DNA of 64,000 nt from Ehrlichia sp052043515 (GCA_052043515.1 JBQEQX010000001.1:248001-312000), one strand, 5' to 3'. Shown: positions 1 through 10,445, counted from the stretch's first letter. Numbers and translations: made by a program. The notes: generated by a model not told the origin, from the letters alone.

Positions 1-1
1 C

Positions 2-3000
2 ATGATCATCCGTATTGGTATAGCAGACAAAATATTAGCAGAAAATTACAGGAACAACGTTGTTGCAGTTTACACAGTAAACATTCAAGACCACATAGAT
101 ATAACAACTATCAACAAGATTGGCACTTTATTAACTAATCCTATCACACAAAAGTTTTTTGCGTTTGTGTATGATAGCATAGAATTAAACTACAAAGAAA
201 TAAATACCAACGCCAACTACAACCTATTCAGTATTTTCAAAGCAGACTGGTCATTAGAGAAAGGATTCTTGCCTGGAGTGACTGATAATGTTGGGAATAC
301 AGCCAAATGTATAATAAATGAAACATTAAAGCACGATCTTGAGGTCAATGTATTCACATCTCAAGTAATATTCGGACAGGGACCAATACCACAAGAAAAA
401 GATATATCAAAGCTATTCAACCCATTAATAGAATATTGCAAACTATCTTCTCCAAAGGAAAATGCATTTCAAGTAAAATTTTTTGGCAACAAACAAGTAT
501 TAGCTTTAAACAATATCTACTCCAATTCTTCAGTATGTAATAGCATATTTCTTATCCCATACTTAAGAAATGAAGATCTTTTTCCACAACGTACAAAACA
601 AAATTTTCATACTACTTCTGTCAATTTAGATATCCAAGACCATGAATTAATGGAAATCAGTAAAAATGGGATTCATGGTCGAGGAAGTTTAAACCTATCA
701 TTAGAAGCAATGAAAGCTATTCAAGCATATTTTAAAAAAATTCAGCGAAATCCTAGTGACATCGAGTTGGAAACACTTGCACAGACTTGGTCAGAACATT
801 GCAAGCACAATATTTTTTCTGCTACTATAGACGAAATCACAGATGGGCTTTATAAACATTACATAAAGCGCGCAACATACGAAATAAACTCAGAAATATG
901 TGTATCAACGTTTTCGGATAACGCGGGAGCAATAATATTTGATGATAACTTTATCATTGCAGACAAAGTAGAAACTCATAACAGTCCATCAGCTCTTGAT
1001 CCTTTTGGTGGAGCAATTACTGGTATATTAGGGGTAAACAGAGATATAATAGGATTTGGCAAAGGGGCAAAACCAATATTAAACGCTTACTACTTTTGTT
1101 TTTCCGAATCAGAGGAGGAATTATACATGGATAGAACATGTATAGTCAAAGTATTACAATCTCAGGCAATAATGGATGGAGTAATAAAAGGAGTAAATTT
1201 GGGAGGAAATTGTTCTGGAATTCCTACAGGGTTGGGGTCTGTATATTTCGATAATGGATTTCGTGGTAAGCCATTGGTATTTGTTGGATGCACTGGTATT
1301 ATGCCACGTACAATAAATAATTCGCTATCGCATTTAAAAAATCCAATGGATGGAGATTATATAGTGATCGCAGGTGGTAGAACAGGAAGAGATGGAATAC
1401 ATGGAGCCACATTTTCATCCAATGCATTAACAGAAACCAATAGTAGTGGTACAGTAGTACAAATAGGAGATCCAATTACACAGAAAAAATTGTCTGATTC
1501 AATAATTAAAGAGGCAAGAGATTTAGATTTATATAATGCTATAACTGATAACGGAGCAGGAGGCTTGTCGTCTTCTATCGGAGAAATGGGAAGTAATGGA
1601 TTTATCGTAAAATTAGATAAAGTACTACTGAAACATGATGACATGTCGCCTTGGGAAATTTGGGTTTCGGAATCTCAAGAAAGAATGACATTTGCTGTTC
1701 CTCCTGCTAAGTTTACAATGTTTGAAACAGTGATGAAAAAGTATGGTGTTGAAATTAGTATCGTTGGAAAATTTAACAACACTAAGAAAGCCGTAGTCTT
1801 ATATGATAAATCCGTTATTATGGATGTAGATGTTGATTTCTTACATAATGGTATTCCAAAACTTCACTTAAAAACCAAACCATGGTCAAAAACTACAATT
1901 CCAACAATTCCCAAAGCAACTAATAAGTCATTAGAAATTGAATTAAAAGAAATGATGGAACGAATGAACATATGTAGCAAGGAATTCATATCGTCACAAT
2001 ATGACCATGAAGTTCAAGGAACGTCTGTAGTGAAACCAATTCAAGGCAAAGGTAGAGTAGATGGAGATGCAATCATAATAAGACCAATATTATCATCAAA
2101 TCGTGGAATAGTAAAATCTCAGGGTTTAGGATCAAGCTATGGAGAAATAAGCACATATCACATGGCAGCTTGCGCAATAGACACAGCAATACGCAATTAT
2201 GTAACAGTAGGAGGAAACTTTTACCATCTTGCACTATTAGATAACTTTTGCTGGTGTGACTCAACAAATCCAGAAAGATTATGGCAACTAAAAAAAGCAG
2301 CTCAAGCATGTTATGAATATGCTGTGGCTTTTAAAACGCCTTTTATTTCTGGTAAAGACAGTATGTTCAATGATTTTAAGGGCTACAACATTAACGGAGA
2401 AAATGTAAACATTTCTGCACCTCCTTCAATTTTAATTTCCACACTTGGAATTATAGAAAATATTGAAAATGCTGTAACTCTTGATGCAAAAAATCCGGGA
2501 GATTTAATATACATATTAGGTACAACTTATGATGAACTTGGAAGTTCTGAATACCAAAAATACAGCGGACTGGGAAACTACAATGTACCAAAAGTAGATG
2601 CTGAAAAGGCTAAAAAATTATATATATCTTATAATAAAGCTATTAATACTAATCTCATAGCATCAGCAATTGCAGTAAATTTAGGAGGAATAATTATAGG
2701 GCTAATAAAATCACTCATTGCGGGACAACTTGGAGCCAAGATTAACTTATCATTAATACCAACACATGGCATTGAAAATAATAATCTAAAAGAAAGAGTT
2801 GTTCTATTTTCAGAGTCACAAAGCAGAATGTTAGTAACAATAGCAGAACACAATAAACAAAAGTTCGAAACATTATTCAAAGACATCGCATACGGAAATA
2901 TAGGTAGAGTAAATTCAACAAATACCCTTAGTATAGAAAATGTGTGTTCTATTAATTTAAGTGACCTAGAACATAGCTACAAAAAATTTAGCAATATGAA

Positions 3001-3034
3001 AATACAATCATACGCAGATACGACATATATCTAA
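2..3034 (+). CDS. purL: Phosphoribosylformylglycinamidine synthase, synthetase subunit (PurL)
   Basis: Converts FGAR to FGAM with ATP and glutamine-derived ammonia in cytoplasmic purine synthesis. About 1010 residues: a roughly 200-residue N-terminal PurS-like/linker part, then two AIRS-type ATP-binding halves. Visible motifs are TWSEHCKH (about 262-269), ETHNSPS (324-330) for ATP/Mg binding, GGRTGRDGIHG (458-468), a DNGAGGL segment and SGKDSM (783-788). It stops before the glutaminase domain of the 1295-residue E. coli enzyme, so a separate PurQ is expected elsewhere. The ATG sits at the second base of the window, so a slightly upstream start cannot be excluded. The frame is intact over 3 kb. 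Confidence 0.93.
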   Translation: MIIRIGIADKILAENYRNNVVAVYTVNIQDHIDITTINKIGTLLTNPITQKFFAFVYDSIELNYKEINTNANYNLFSIFKADWSLEKGFLPGVTDNVGNTAKCIINETLKHDLEVNVFTSQVIFGQGPIPQEKDISKLFNPLIEYCKLSSPKENAFQVKFFGNKQVLALNNIYSNSSVCNSIFLIPYLRNEDLFPQRTKQNFHTTSVNLDIQDHELMEISKNGIHGRGSLNLSLEAMKAIQAYFKKIQRNPSDIELETLAQTWSEHCKHNIFSATIDEITDGLYKHYIKRATYEINSEICVSTFSDNAGAIIFDDNFIIADKVETHNSPSALDPFGGAITGILGVNRDIIGFGKGAKPILNAYYFCFSESEEELYMDRTCIVKVLQSQAIMDGVIKGVNLGGNCSGIPTGLGSVYFDNGFRGKPLVFVGCTGIMPRTINNSLSHLKNPMDGDYIVIAGGRTGRDGIHGATFSSNALTETNSSGTVVQIGDPITQKKLSDSIIKEARDLDLYNAITDNGAGGLSSSIGEMGSNGFIVKLDKVLLKHDDMSPWEIWVSESQERMTFAVPPAKFTMFETVMKKYGVEISIVGKFNNTKKAVVLYDKSVIMDVDVDFLHNGIPKLHLKTKPWSKTTIPTIPKATNKSLEIELKEMMERMNICSKEFISSQYDHEVQGTSVVKPIQGKGRVDGDAIIIRPILSSNRGIVKSQGLGSSYGEISTYHMAACAIDTAIRNYVTVGGNFYHLALLDNFCWCDSTNPERLWQLKKAAQACYEYAVAFKTPFISGKDSMFNDFKGYNINGENVNISAPPSILISTLGIIENIENAVTLDAKNPGDLIYILGTTYDELGSSEYQKYSGLGNYNVPKVDAEKAKKLYISYNKAINTNLIASAIAVNLGGIIIGLIKSLIAGQLGAKINLSLIPTHGIENNNLKERVVLFSESQSRMLVTIAEHNKQKFETLFKDIAYGNIGRVNSTNTLSIENVCSINLSDLEHSYKKFSNMKIQSYADTTYI

Positions 3035-4407
3035 ACATCTTCGACTTTTACCTTAACCGCAACAAAAGATTTTAAAGCTCATTCTTCCATAACACCTTGA
3101 ATATTAAGTATTATCTATCCAGTTAAATTTCATATATTATCTAAGAGAGTTAGATTCTAAAATTCTTATATACTAAATATAGTTGGCTTAAACTAATACT
3201 TAACTTCTAAAAGTTCATATATTGCACAACATTATAAGAGAGGAAAGTTGCACTACTCTTCTTTACAATTTAAACACTTTTAGATGCATCTCTACACACC
3301 GTATATAATATGTTATCTAACATAATTTGCGTTATACAACTGCCAAAACTTTCATATGCTAAATCCATATACTAAGGTTTGAAACACTAGCCATAAAAAG
3401 TCAGATTTTTTCCTACGTAATGTCAATTAAAAATATTAAAAAAGGAAATTCAATCTATAAATGAAAAATTTATTATTACCTAAAAGTAAACAACAAGACT
3501 TAGTCTCCTCTCATTACCATAATATAATTCAACATAAAAAATACCATGACTTACATAGTGACCCGCATTAATGTGCTGACAAATCTGCTATTAATAATAA
3601 TTCAGAATCCATTTTTACTTTAAGAAATCCTGACAAGTTAGACATTGATTTATGTTAACTAATTCTTTTATTCACACCACCACAAGTTAAGAACTAGGTA
3701 TTACATGATCTAGGCTAAGCATATAAGGATTTATATAGCTTAGAAATACCAAACTGTATAGGCCTCTATATCAACAAAACATAGTCAATAAGTAAAAATA
3801 ACCTTTTGCAACACTACCTTTTTTTTTTCTACCATTCACAAACAACTAGTTGCACTTTCTAGAAACACGTAACACCTGGTGCAATTATTCCTACGACTTC
3901 CCAACTATCTCCGAAGCCTCATAAGGCATCTACATAAATCCACCGTCAACAATAAACTGTGACATAAATTTTATAACGCCAGACCTGCACTTTCTCTTGC
4001 CGCCTAGGAACACCAACAAAACATCCAAATAATATTACCAACTAATCCATACAGCAACATCAGATTTATTACATACTACGTACTATTACCCATTACGGAA
4101 GCATACGGTACATTTAAAAACTCAATCTGTATTATCTTGACATTAAAAATTCTAAGAATGAACATCCTCACGACATAACCTACGTATATTCAAACACATC
4201 ATCCCTCTATTGTGATAATGCCAGAGTACTAACTGCCTAATAACGTTAACTTAGAACCATAACACCATGCAATTAATGAAATCCTATCACCAGGCAACAC
4301 ACATTTTGAACATAACTCTTTATATCCAAAATGTGCTATAGTTAACCCTTATGACAACCTTATAATGTCACGTACCACTTTTGCTTTAAATGCAGTAACA
4401 GCAACTT
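3035..4407. other. Long non-coding gap, 1.4 kb
   Basis: No open frame of useful length and no RNA gene seen. Base composition is very AT-rich except for a patch at about 3880-4015 that is richer in GC and may be worn-down coding sequence on the minus strand, but no family can be named. Gaps of this kind are typical of Ehrlichia chromosomes. Confidence 0.5.
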
Positions 4408-4857
4408 CTATCCCATCGTTATTGCTCCTTGTAAGCCACCAGCCTGACCTCCCACAAGCGATACAACGCATGATTTAACGCAGCTCTGCTGCTCACCACG
4501 CTCACCATCATCAGTAGAAACTTTATTACCTGAGTTTTCAGTTCCATGTACATCTCCCGTTGCTATAACAAGATTTTTAAGCTGCAAGACACTATCTTTC
4601 AGTAAAGCAACGTCCACTCTTACTGACTCAGCAAGGTGACTGTTCTGGTCTAACATACAACCAAGCTCTCGAGCACGTTGTTCAACGCCTAGTATTCTTT
4701 CACTCATGCGAGTAATATCACCAACATGCACACGTGATAACGTATCAATTTCATCACGTTGACTGCGTGACACGCAGCAAAAAAAACACAACATCATTAG
4801 TAGTAACATAGCAATTAGAGCAGCAAGTGCAATAATAACAATGACACCAGTATCCAT
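4408..4857 (-). CDS. Small membrane-anchored protein of unknown function
   Basis: Not recognised. About 149 residues. One strong hydrophobic helix at about residues 3-28 ends in a cysteine cluster (CFFCC), followed by a polar, probably helical/coiled-coil stretch (about 33-100) and a glycine- and cysteine-containing tail. This predicts a single-pass inner membrane protein with a long soluble domain. I chose the ATG at 4857 because GAGG lies about 8 bases upstream; an in-frame GTG at 4866 would overlap that site. GC is about 40 percent over much of the gene, well above its neighbours, and it stands alone between a 1.4 kb and a 0.36 kb gap. It is probably lineage-specific. Confidence 0.6.
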   Translation of the reverse strand: MDTGVIVIIALAALIAMLLLMMLCFFCCVSRSQRDEIDTLSRVHVGDITRMSERILGVEQRARELGCMLDQNSHLAESVRVDVALLKDSVLQLKNLVIATGDVHGTENSGNKVSTDDGERGEQQSCVKSCVVSLVGGQAGGLQGAITMG

Positions 4858-5215
4858 AACACACACCTCATTTATAAAAAACTTAATGATAATTATACAT
4901 ATATTCTTTACAACAGTACACTTAAAAATTACATAGTAAAGAATTTTTCCATATGGAATGGCATATTATTGAATAACATGTGAATAAATCATCTTTACAT
5001 AAATTTCTATTTTTATCTATTCAGTTTTGTTTACAGCGAAATTAGAACATAATTGCACCTTAACTCATAGAATCAAAAATGACCATATGCTTCTTTAAAA
5101 GTTTTATTTCTTACTTACATGATTCTACATAAGTCCACACATATCAAAAATATGGAAAGAATTTAATAAGACATTATAATTACATCCTAAGTTTCCTACA
5201 TCGTACGAGTTCAGA
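4858..5215. other. Non-coding gap between divergent genes
   Basis: AT-rich region holding the start of the small membrane protein (minus) and of folK (plus), so promoters for both are expected here. No clear consensus promoter or repeat can be defended. Confidence 0.4.
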
Positions 5216-5734
5216 ATGAATAGCTTATCTTATAGTGATGTTGTAATACTGGCTTTAGGCGGTAACTGCGGTGACGTGTTATCACATATTAAATCTGCAA
5301 TTAACATGTTACCTTTAAACAATAGAAACTATTCTTTCCTTTACAAAACTCCAGCATTATTACCAAAAAATGCTCCTGATAGCTGGAATATTCCTTTTTT
5401 AAACATGGTTGTGTCAGGATATACAAACTTATCTCCAGAACTCATGCTAGAAAGAATAAAGTCCATAGAAAAAAAATTGGGTAGATTTAACAATGAACTT
5501 TGGGCAACCAGACCAATAGATATCGATGTTATCTTATGGGGAAATAAGGTTTTAGATTCAAAAACGTTATCAATTCCACACAAACAAATGCACTGTAGAG
5601 ACTTTGTCCTTGTCCCATTGTGTGATATATATGCAAGATTTCCTCATCCAACACTAAAAATCTCAATACAAGAAATGCTTTTCAATTTAAGCAACATCAA
5701 TCTAATAAAACAAAACTTTATATGCTTTTCCTAA
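5216..5734 (+). CDS. folK: 2-amino-4-hydroxy-6-hydroxymethyldihydropteridine pyrophosphokinase (HPPK)
   Basis: Transfers pyrophosphate from ATP to 6-hydroxymethyl-7,8-dihydropterin in folate synthesis. 172 residues, normal for the family. Seen: the N-terminal GGNCGD (15-20, usually GSNxGD), the FLNMVV strand, IEKKLGR, and the signature WATRPIDIDVILWG that carries the two Mg-binding aspartates, then IPHKQMHCRDFVLVPL. The gene is alone; no other folate gene adjoins it. With thyX, folD and glyA in the same window it supports self-made folate and one-carbon units. Confidence 0.92.
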   Translation: MNSLSYSDVVILALGGNCGDVLSHIKSAINMLPLNNRNYSFLYKTPALLPKNAPDSWNIPFLNMVVSGYTNLSPELMLERIKSIEKKLGRFNNELWATRPIDIDVILWGNKVLDSKTLSIPHKQMHCRDFVLVPLCDIYARFPHPTLKISIQEMLFNLSNINLIKQNFICFS

Positions 5735-6050
5735 ATGACACACAACAATTTCATAAGTACTATGAAGGCAGCATATTCTTACATCAAGTAAGCAACATTT
5801 AGTAAATAGTCTACCCATTTCAAGCAAATACGGAACACTTCACACCCTAATAACATGTTTTTATTATAAAGCTTACACAAAAATGTGTAAATCCCTCTTC
5901 AGTAATCTTTCAAGAATCAGTAATTACGTAAATTAAAACATTTACCACATTAATCCTCATATTTGTTACTTATCTTAAAAATTACCTAATGTAATATACC
6001 GATACACGCTCTCAAAGTAGATCAAAATGAAAAAACATAGTAACAATTAT
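5735..6050. other. Gap between convergent genes
   Basis: AT-rich, no open frame. The right end holds the terminator-like hairpin of the cysteine-rich lipoprotein gene. Confidence 0.4.
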
Positions 6051-6064
6051 TTACTTTTTGTTAC
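6028..6064 (-). terminator. Hairpin plus T-run at end of lipoprotein gene
   Basis: On the minus strand GTAACAA (6064-6058) pairs with TTGTTAC (6046-6040), followed by TATG and a run of six T. The upstream arm lies inside the last codons of the gene. This fits a weak Rho-independent terminator. Confidence 0.45.
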
Positions 6065-6659
6065 AAAATGCCACACATTGTGTATAAGTTACTATTTCTC
6101 CTCCACAATCAGTAAAACATAAATCATAATCGCTTTCACACAATTTTTCACATTCATCAATACGACATATACTAACAGACTTCTGCGGTCCTATCACTTG
6201 ATCATTATTTTTCTTATGAAATTCTGAGACAAACCTACCAAAATCATCACCACGATTAAAATTTTGATTCATATAACATGTATTCATCTGAAAATCACAT
6301 TTACTTTTACAAATTATATCACCGTTACATGACTTTTTGCATTGTTCGAACTTATTCTTACATAAATCCTTACTGCTATTATCGATTACTTTAGCATCAT
6401 TTTGATTGTTATTACTATTATTATTTACTATCTTAATAAATGGTTCAGAGTATGCCTGAACATCAATCCTCTTTTCATTTAATTTACAATTAGTTAGATC
6501 AACTTGACACTGTCTATAGCAGCTATTTTTTACATAATTACATCTAATTACACACTTCTTTCCAGAATCACCTTCTGGACCTTTATATTTCACTATACTA
6601 TCATAAATAGGTGCACAAGACTGCAATACAAAAAACACAATACAAGTTAATCTTAGCAT
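6051..6659 (-). CDS. Cysteine-rich lipoprotein
   Basis: Not a named family. About 202 residues from the ATG at 6659; a longer reading would need a TTG at 6692. A short signal peptide ends in a lipobox VLQSC, with the lipid-modified cysteine at about 15, so the protein should be anchored in a membrane facing the periplasm or surface. The mature part carries about 20 cysteines, many in CxxxC or CxxxxxC spacing (CKNKFEQCKKSC, CKSKCDFQMNTC, CEKLCESDYDLC), which suggests several disulfide-bonded repeats. It follows the BepA-like protease gene by about 80 bases on the same strand, so the two probably share a transcript. A partner or substrate role in envelope disulfide quality control is only a guess. 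Confidence 0.7.
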   Translation of the reverse strand: MLRLTCIVFFVLQSCAPIYDSIVKYKGPEGDSGKKCVIRCNYVKNSCYRQCQVDLTNCKLNEKRIDVQAYSEPFIKIVNNNSNNNQNDAKVIDNSSKDLCKNKFEQCKKSCNGDIICKSKCDFQMNTCYMNQNFNRGDDFGRFVSEFHKKNNDQVIGPQKSVSICRIDECEKLCESDYDLCFTDCGGEIVTYTQCVAFCNKK

Positions 6660-6737
6660 TTTCACAAGAATGACATATTCTACACTAAACAAGTATATAG
6701 CATTCTCATTAAAAACATACTAACAAATTGGTAAAAA

Positions 6738-8042
6738 CTAATTACCCAGTAAATTCATTCTCAAATCATGCATACGTTCTAAACGTACACTACCTTTAGG
6801 TAAATATTTTTTAGCTAAGTTAAAATATCGATCAAAATCTTTTCTATTGCGTTCAAAAAAAGACTTATTCGCCAATGAAAAATAAGACATACCTAAATCT
6901 CCTATTTTGCCATATGCAACAGCTAATTGTTTCCAAGCAAAAACATTATCTGGTTCTTGATATGTAACTTGTTCCAAATAATTGATTGCCTCTTTATAAT
7001 CATACAACAATAATGCATGTGACATTTCAAGTTTTATTAGAACATCATCCAAAGCAAATTGAAGTGCTAGTTTGTAATTTTCTATAGATTGTTTAATATC
7101 ACCAACTTTATATAAAATTTGTGCTTTCAGCTCATAAAGATAAGGATCCTCTGGTGATTTTAATATCAGACTATCAAGTTTTTCTAAAGCTTTTGAAATA
7201 TCAGATTGCTTATAAAAAATAATAGATTGTACATATGGAGATAACTGTTCAATATCATTTTTATCGTTCACTAGACGGTCTATTGGAGTAAAGAACGCAT
7301 TCACTTTTTCCACTACTCGCTTAAATTTACTTATGTCCTCATTTGAAAATCCACCAACTTTATTATTGTTACGGTAATTTTGTATCTGCAGTAACCTATC
7401 GTAACTAAGTGGATGAGATAGTAGATACTGATCAATGTTTCTTCGGTATTGAGCTTCTACTGAATAAAAATATTTGAACATTTTAATTAATCCTTCCTTA
7501 CTGTACTTAGCTTCATCTAAGTACCGTAACGCACATTGATCCGCTGCTGCCTCCTGCAAACGGCTATAAAGAAAAAACATACGTTTGGTAACATCATTTG
7601 TAGCTAAAGCTATTGCCTGCCCAATACTAGGATTTACAGTTATTGCAGTAATAATACCTAAAACATACCCTATCCCAGACAAAATCATAGAATTTTGCAT
7701 CTTGTCCCTACGAAATAAAACATGATTATGAGATATATGACCAATTTCATGCGCCAATACCCCAATAAGAACACTAGGATCTTCTGAGAATTCAAATAAC
7801 CCATAGTTTAGAAAGATATCACAATTATTTCCATCAACATAAGCATTGACCACCTTATCATTCACTATAAATACTCTAACTGTATCAGGATTGATCTTAG
7901 CAGCAGCAAATATTGGCAATGCTATTTTTTTTATCACAGACTCAACTTCACTGTCTCTAAGTACCATATAAGTATCTTGGCACAAGGATACATTACTATG
8001 AAGTAAAACAATTAACACCAAAAGTAAATTTTTAACATTCAT
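6738..8042 (-). CDS. M48 family periplasmic zinc metalloprotease with TPR repeats (BepA-like)
   Basis: 434 residues. A signal peptide (1-21) is followed by an M48 peptidase domain with the zinc site HEIGH at 98-102 and the third ligand in EAAAD (E164), then a helical C-terminal half with TPR-like repeats (about 270-410, e.g. PEDPYLYELKAQILYKVGD). This architecture is that of E. coli BepA/YfgC, which degrades or matures stalled outer membrane proteins at the Bam complex. Catalytic residues are present, so it should be active. The cysteine-rich lipoprotein gene lies directly downstream. It is divergent from rsfS across a 210-base promoter region. Confidence 0.88.
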   Translation of the reverse strand: MNVKNLLLVLIVLLHSNVSLCQDTYMVLRDSEVESVIKKIALPIFAAAKINPDTVRVFIVNDKVVNAYVDGNNCDIFLNYGLFEFSEDPSVLIGVLAHEIGHISHNHVLFRRDKMQNSMILSGIGYVLGIITAITVNPSIGQAIALATNDVTKRMFFLYSRLQEAAADQCALRYLDEAKYSKEGLIKMFKYFYSVEAQYRRNIDQYLLSHPLSYDRLLQIQNYRNNNKVGGFSNEDISKFKRVVEKVNAFFTPIDRLVNDKNDIEQLSPYVQSIIFYKQSDISKALEKLDSLILKSPEDPYLYELKAQILYKVGDIKQSIENYKLALQFALDDVLIKLEMSHALLLYDYKEAINYLEQVTYQEPDNVFAWKQLAVAYGKIGDLGMSYFSLANKSFFERNRKDFDRYFNLAKKYLPKGSVRLERMHDLRMNLLGN

Positions 8043-8252
8043 AAAGTTACCCTATTTCCATACTTATCGAAATATACTATATATATATTGCCAATAACAT
8101 GTTAAGAAAATTAATGATTCACTATATTACCAATTGTGTTAATAATACATATAAAATTTTATAACAGGAACGCTGTTTCAGCATATTTAACCTTTTGTAT
8201 TAGATATAATTATATAATACAATAAAGCTTCATATATTTAAAACGAGGTAGC

Positions 8253-8614
8253 ATGAGTTCTAGCAGATCTGAAAAGTTATTTAGTTCACCAGAAGAGTTA
8301 AAAAATCTTGTTGTACTTATCCTTGACAGACACAAAGCAGATAATATTGTCACTATCAATATCAGTAACAAGAGCAATTTGGCTGAGTATTTAATTATTG
8401 CCTCAGGTGAATCAAGTTATCATGTAAGGTCACTAGCGGAAAGAATAAAAAAAAGAAATAAAACCGTATAAAAAAAATATCTATCGAAGGCTTAAAAGAT
8501 GGCAACTGGGTAGTACTAAGTTGTTGTAATATATTAATTCATATCTTTAGACCAGAAGTAAGAGAGTACTATCAACTTGAAAGTCTATGGGACTCACAAT
8601 TACTTGATACTTGA
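8253..8614 (+). CDS. rsfS: Ribosomal silencing factor RsfS (frame broken twice in this sequence)
   Basis: Binds ribosomal protein L14 and blocks subunit joining in starved cells. The first frame runs to 8471 and covers the N-terminal half (LKNLVVLILDRHKADNI, LAEYLIIASGESSYHVRSLAERI). The rest reads in another frame (EGLKDGNWVVLSC, HIFRPEVREYY, LESLW), the conserved RsfS end. Two A8 runs, 8447-8454 and 8470-8477, each carry one base too many: taking one A from each gives an unbroken protein of about 119 residues, the usual family length, ending at the TGA at 8612-8614. The start has GAGG a few bases upstream. I regard this as a working gene with sequence errors. Confidence 0.85.
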
Positions 8615-9187
8615 AAATTACAACTCTTTTGTTATGTAACATATAAATTTTCAACAGAAAAACAATATAAAGATTTATGTGCTTTTATAATAGAGTTGTC
8701 ACTAACTGATTACAAAAATGGCTTAGTTAAATAAGTACCAGTATAATGCAAGGCTCTAATTTTGGTAGGTCTATATTAAGATATGTAAGTAGTACATAAC
8801 AACTTTTTAGTCAATTCCACTACCAATCAATTGTTATAAAACAATAAAAGTGATGTAATGATAGGACCAAGTACTCAGAATACACTTTGTGTTGCAGATT
8901 AAAAATATAACTTCTGGATACATTGCAGGATGTTACTTGAATATAAAATTCAACTTAATAAAAATTATGGAATTTTCACGAGATATTTTCATGCTTCATA
9001 ATACAATTACATACTTCTATTAAAAAGATGAGACAGGAATATCAAAATTATTTAAATATTAATAATAATTAAATTTTCTTATGAATAATTCGTTAATTAT
9101 AGATCATAAATAAAACAATCAGATAAAATTTTCATATAAGCAACATAGCAAATAGAGTTTAATCTATACAATTCCTTATAAAACGAG
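8615..9187. other. Non-coding gap
   Basis: AT-rich, with no open frame or RNA seen. In many alphaproteobacteria rlmH follows rsfS; I find no trace of it here. Confidence 0.4.
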
Positions 9188-10075
9188 ATGACTATGAATC
9201 ACTTTGTAGTTGCAAGAAGAGCTGACGATTCTGTAATATCAGTACAACAAGATAATACTTTACAAAGTTTAACAATTTCTAATATAAACAAACCAGCAGA
9301 AACATTGTTGGAATATAGTGCAGATGAACTTCTTAGTAAGTCATTACTAGCAATACTAAACAAGAACGTTACAGAAAGCATAAATAGTTACTTAGAATAT
9401 ACAGATGATGGTGCAGACTTATTTGATGTTTTATCTAAAATTAGCAATTTTTCCCTCGTAGGAAAAAACAATAATGTCATAGCAGTAAAACCAAAAGTCT
9501 TCCGTACTGCCACTTGTAATAAAAATATAATAAATTACGAAATCTTAATACGGGATACCAGCATCTCACAAAAGCTTGATACATTCAGGAAACATGTACT
9601 TGGCAATACAAAGTATAGCATTCATCCAGTTTTCAACATAATAGATGAAACATCTACAAATATAGAAATAAAAGTCGTCTTAGATTTTCTTAATAAAAAC
9701 GACTTACGTGCTGTTATGTGTATGATACAAGTAGATCCTCCACACAATAATTCAAGTATTGAGGCTCTAACCAAAAACACCATAGATCTATTACATAAAA
9801 ATATTAGAGACAGTGACATAACAGGCTATACAGGAGACTATAAGGTTGTCTGTATTTTACTAGGATGTAAATCTGAACATGCATACTCAGCAATATCAAG
9901 ATTGCACAGAGCAATCAATGATAATCTTAAAAATTTTTATTCTACAGTATCAATAGGTTATGCTCAGATGTACAATAAAACTGACGCAACACAAATATTA
10001 AATAATATAAATAATACACTATTTATTGCTCAACAAGAAAACAGTGGAGGATCAATCAAAACTGCTGACATTTAA
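9188..10075 (+). CDS. PAS domain protein with degenerate GGDEF-like C-terminal domain
   Basis: 295 residues, no signal peptide or membrane helix, so cytoplasmic. Residues about 20-125 have a PAS-like pattern (NKPAETLLEYSADELL, IINYEILIRDTS). Residues about 150-290 resemble a diguanylate cyclase fold: DLRAVMCMIQVD, then TGYTGDYKVV (212-221) where GGDEF would sit, and STVSIGYA (252-259), matching the fold's conserved SxG strand. The GG(D/E)EF active site is gone, so it is unlikely to make c-di-GMP; a sensor or scaffold role fits better. This is fold recognition by eye. It is separate from PleD, the known active cyclase of Ehrlichia. Confidence 0.55.
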   Translation: MTMNHFVVARRADDSVISVQQDNTLQSLTISNINKPAETLLEYSADELLSKSLLAILNKNVTESINSYLEYTDDGADLFDVLSKISNFSLVGKNNNVIAVKPKVFRTATCNKNIINYEILIRDTSISQKLDTFRKHVLGNTKYSIHPVFNIIDETSTNIEIKVVLDFLNKNDLRAVMCMIQVDPPHNNSSIEALTKNTIDLLHKNIRDSDITGYTGDYKVVCILLGCKSEHAYSAISRLHRAINDNLKNFYSTVSIGYAQMYNKTDATQILNNINNTLFIAQQENSGGSIKTADI

Positions 10076-10445
10076 CAAATTTACAGAAACGTTGAAGAGT
10101 TTTTCCTAATATTATATTTCAGATACAAACCTTTCCCATATTTAGTACACAAAATTATAAAACTTCCAAAACCTAAATAATCCAAGTACTAGATAGTTAT
10201 TTACTATAGGTCTTTTTATTATACTGCCACACTAATACTGTAAGCAAACCAACTCTGAAAACCTATTAATAGAGAGATATATTTTATGTTGCATATTTCT
10301 AATACTTATTTTAAAAGAAACAACAGGGTACTGCAATGAATACACATTGCTGAATGAAGGTATTTTTACACCCTACAACATAAAAACTCAAGATCTGCCG
10401 TAGCTAAATGCCTAATAGTAATTCTGGCATTCGTATCTAGACTAT
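10076..10445. other. Gap between convergent genes
   Basis: AT-rich; no open frame, RNA or clear terminator seen. Confidence 0.4.

Noticed and set aside
3850..4015. Minus-strand readings resembling the end of an SDR enzyme (SQFIVDGGFM) or a type III pantothenate kinase (IIAPGV)
   Set aside because: The two readings fall in different frames of the same patch, each rests on fewer than ten residues, and stops interrupt both. A decayed gene is possible but cannot be named.
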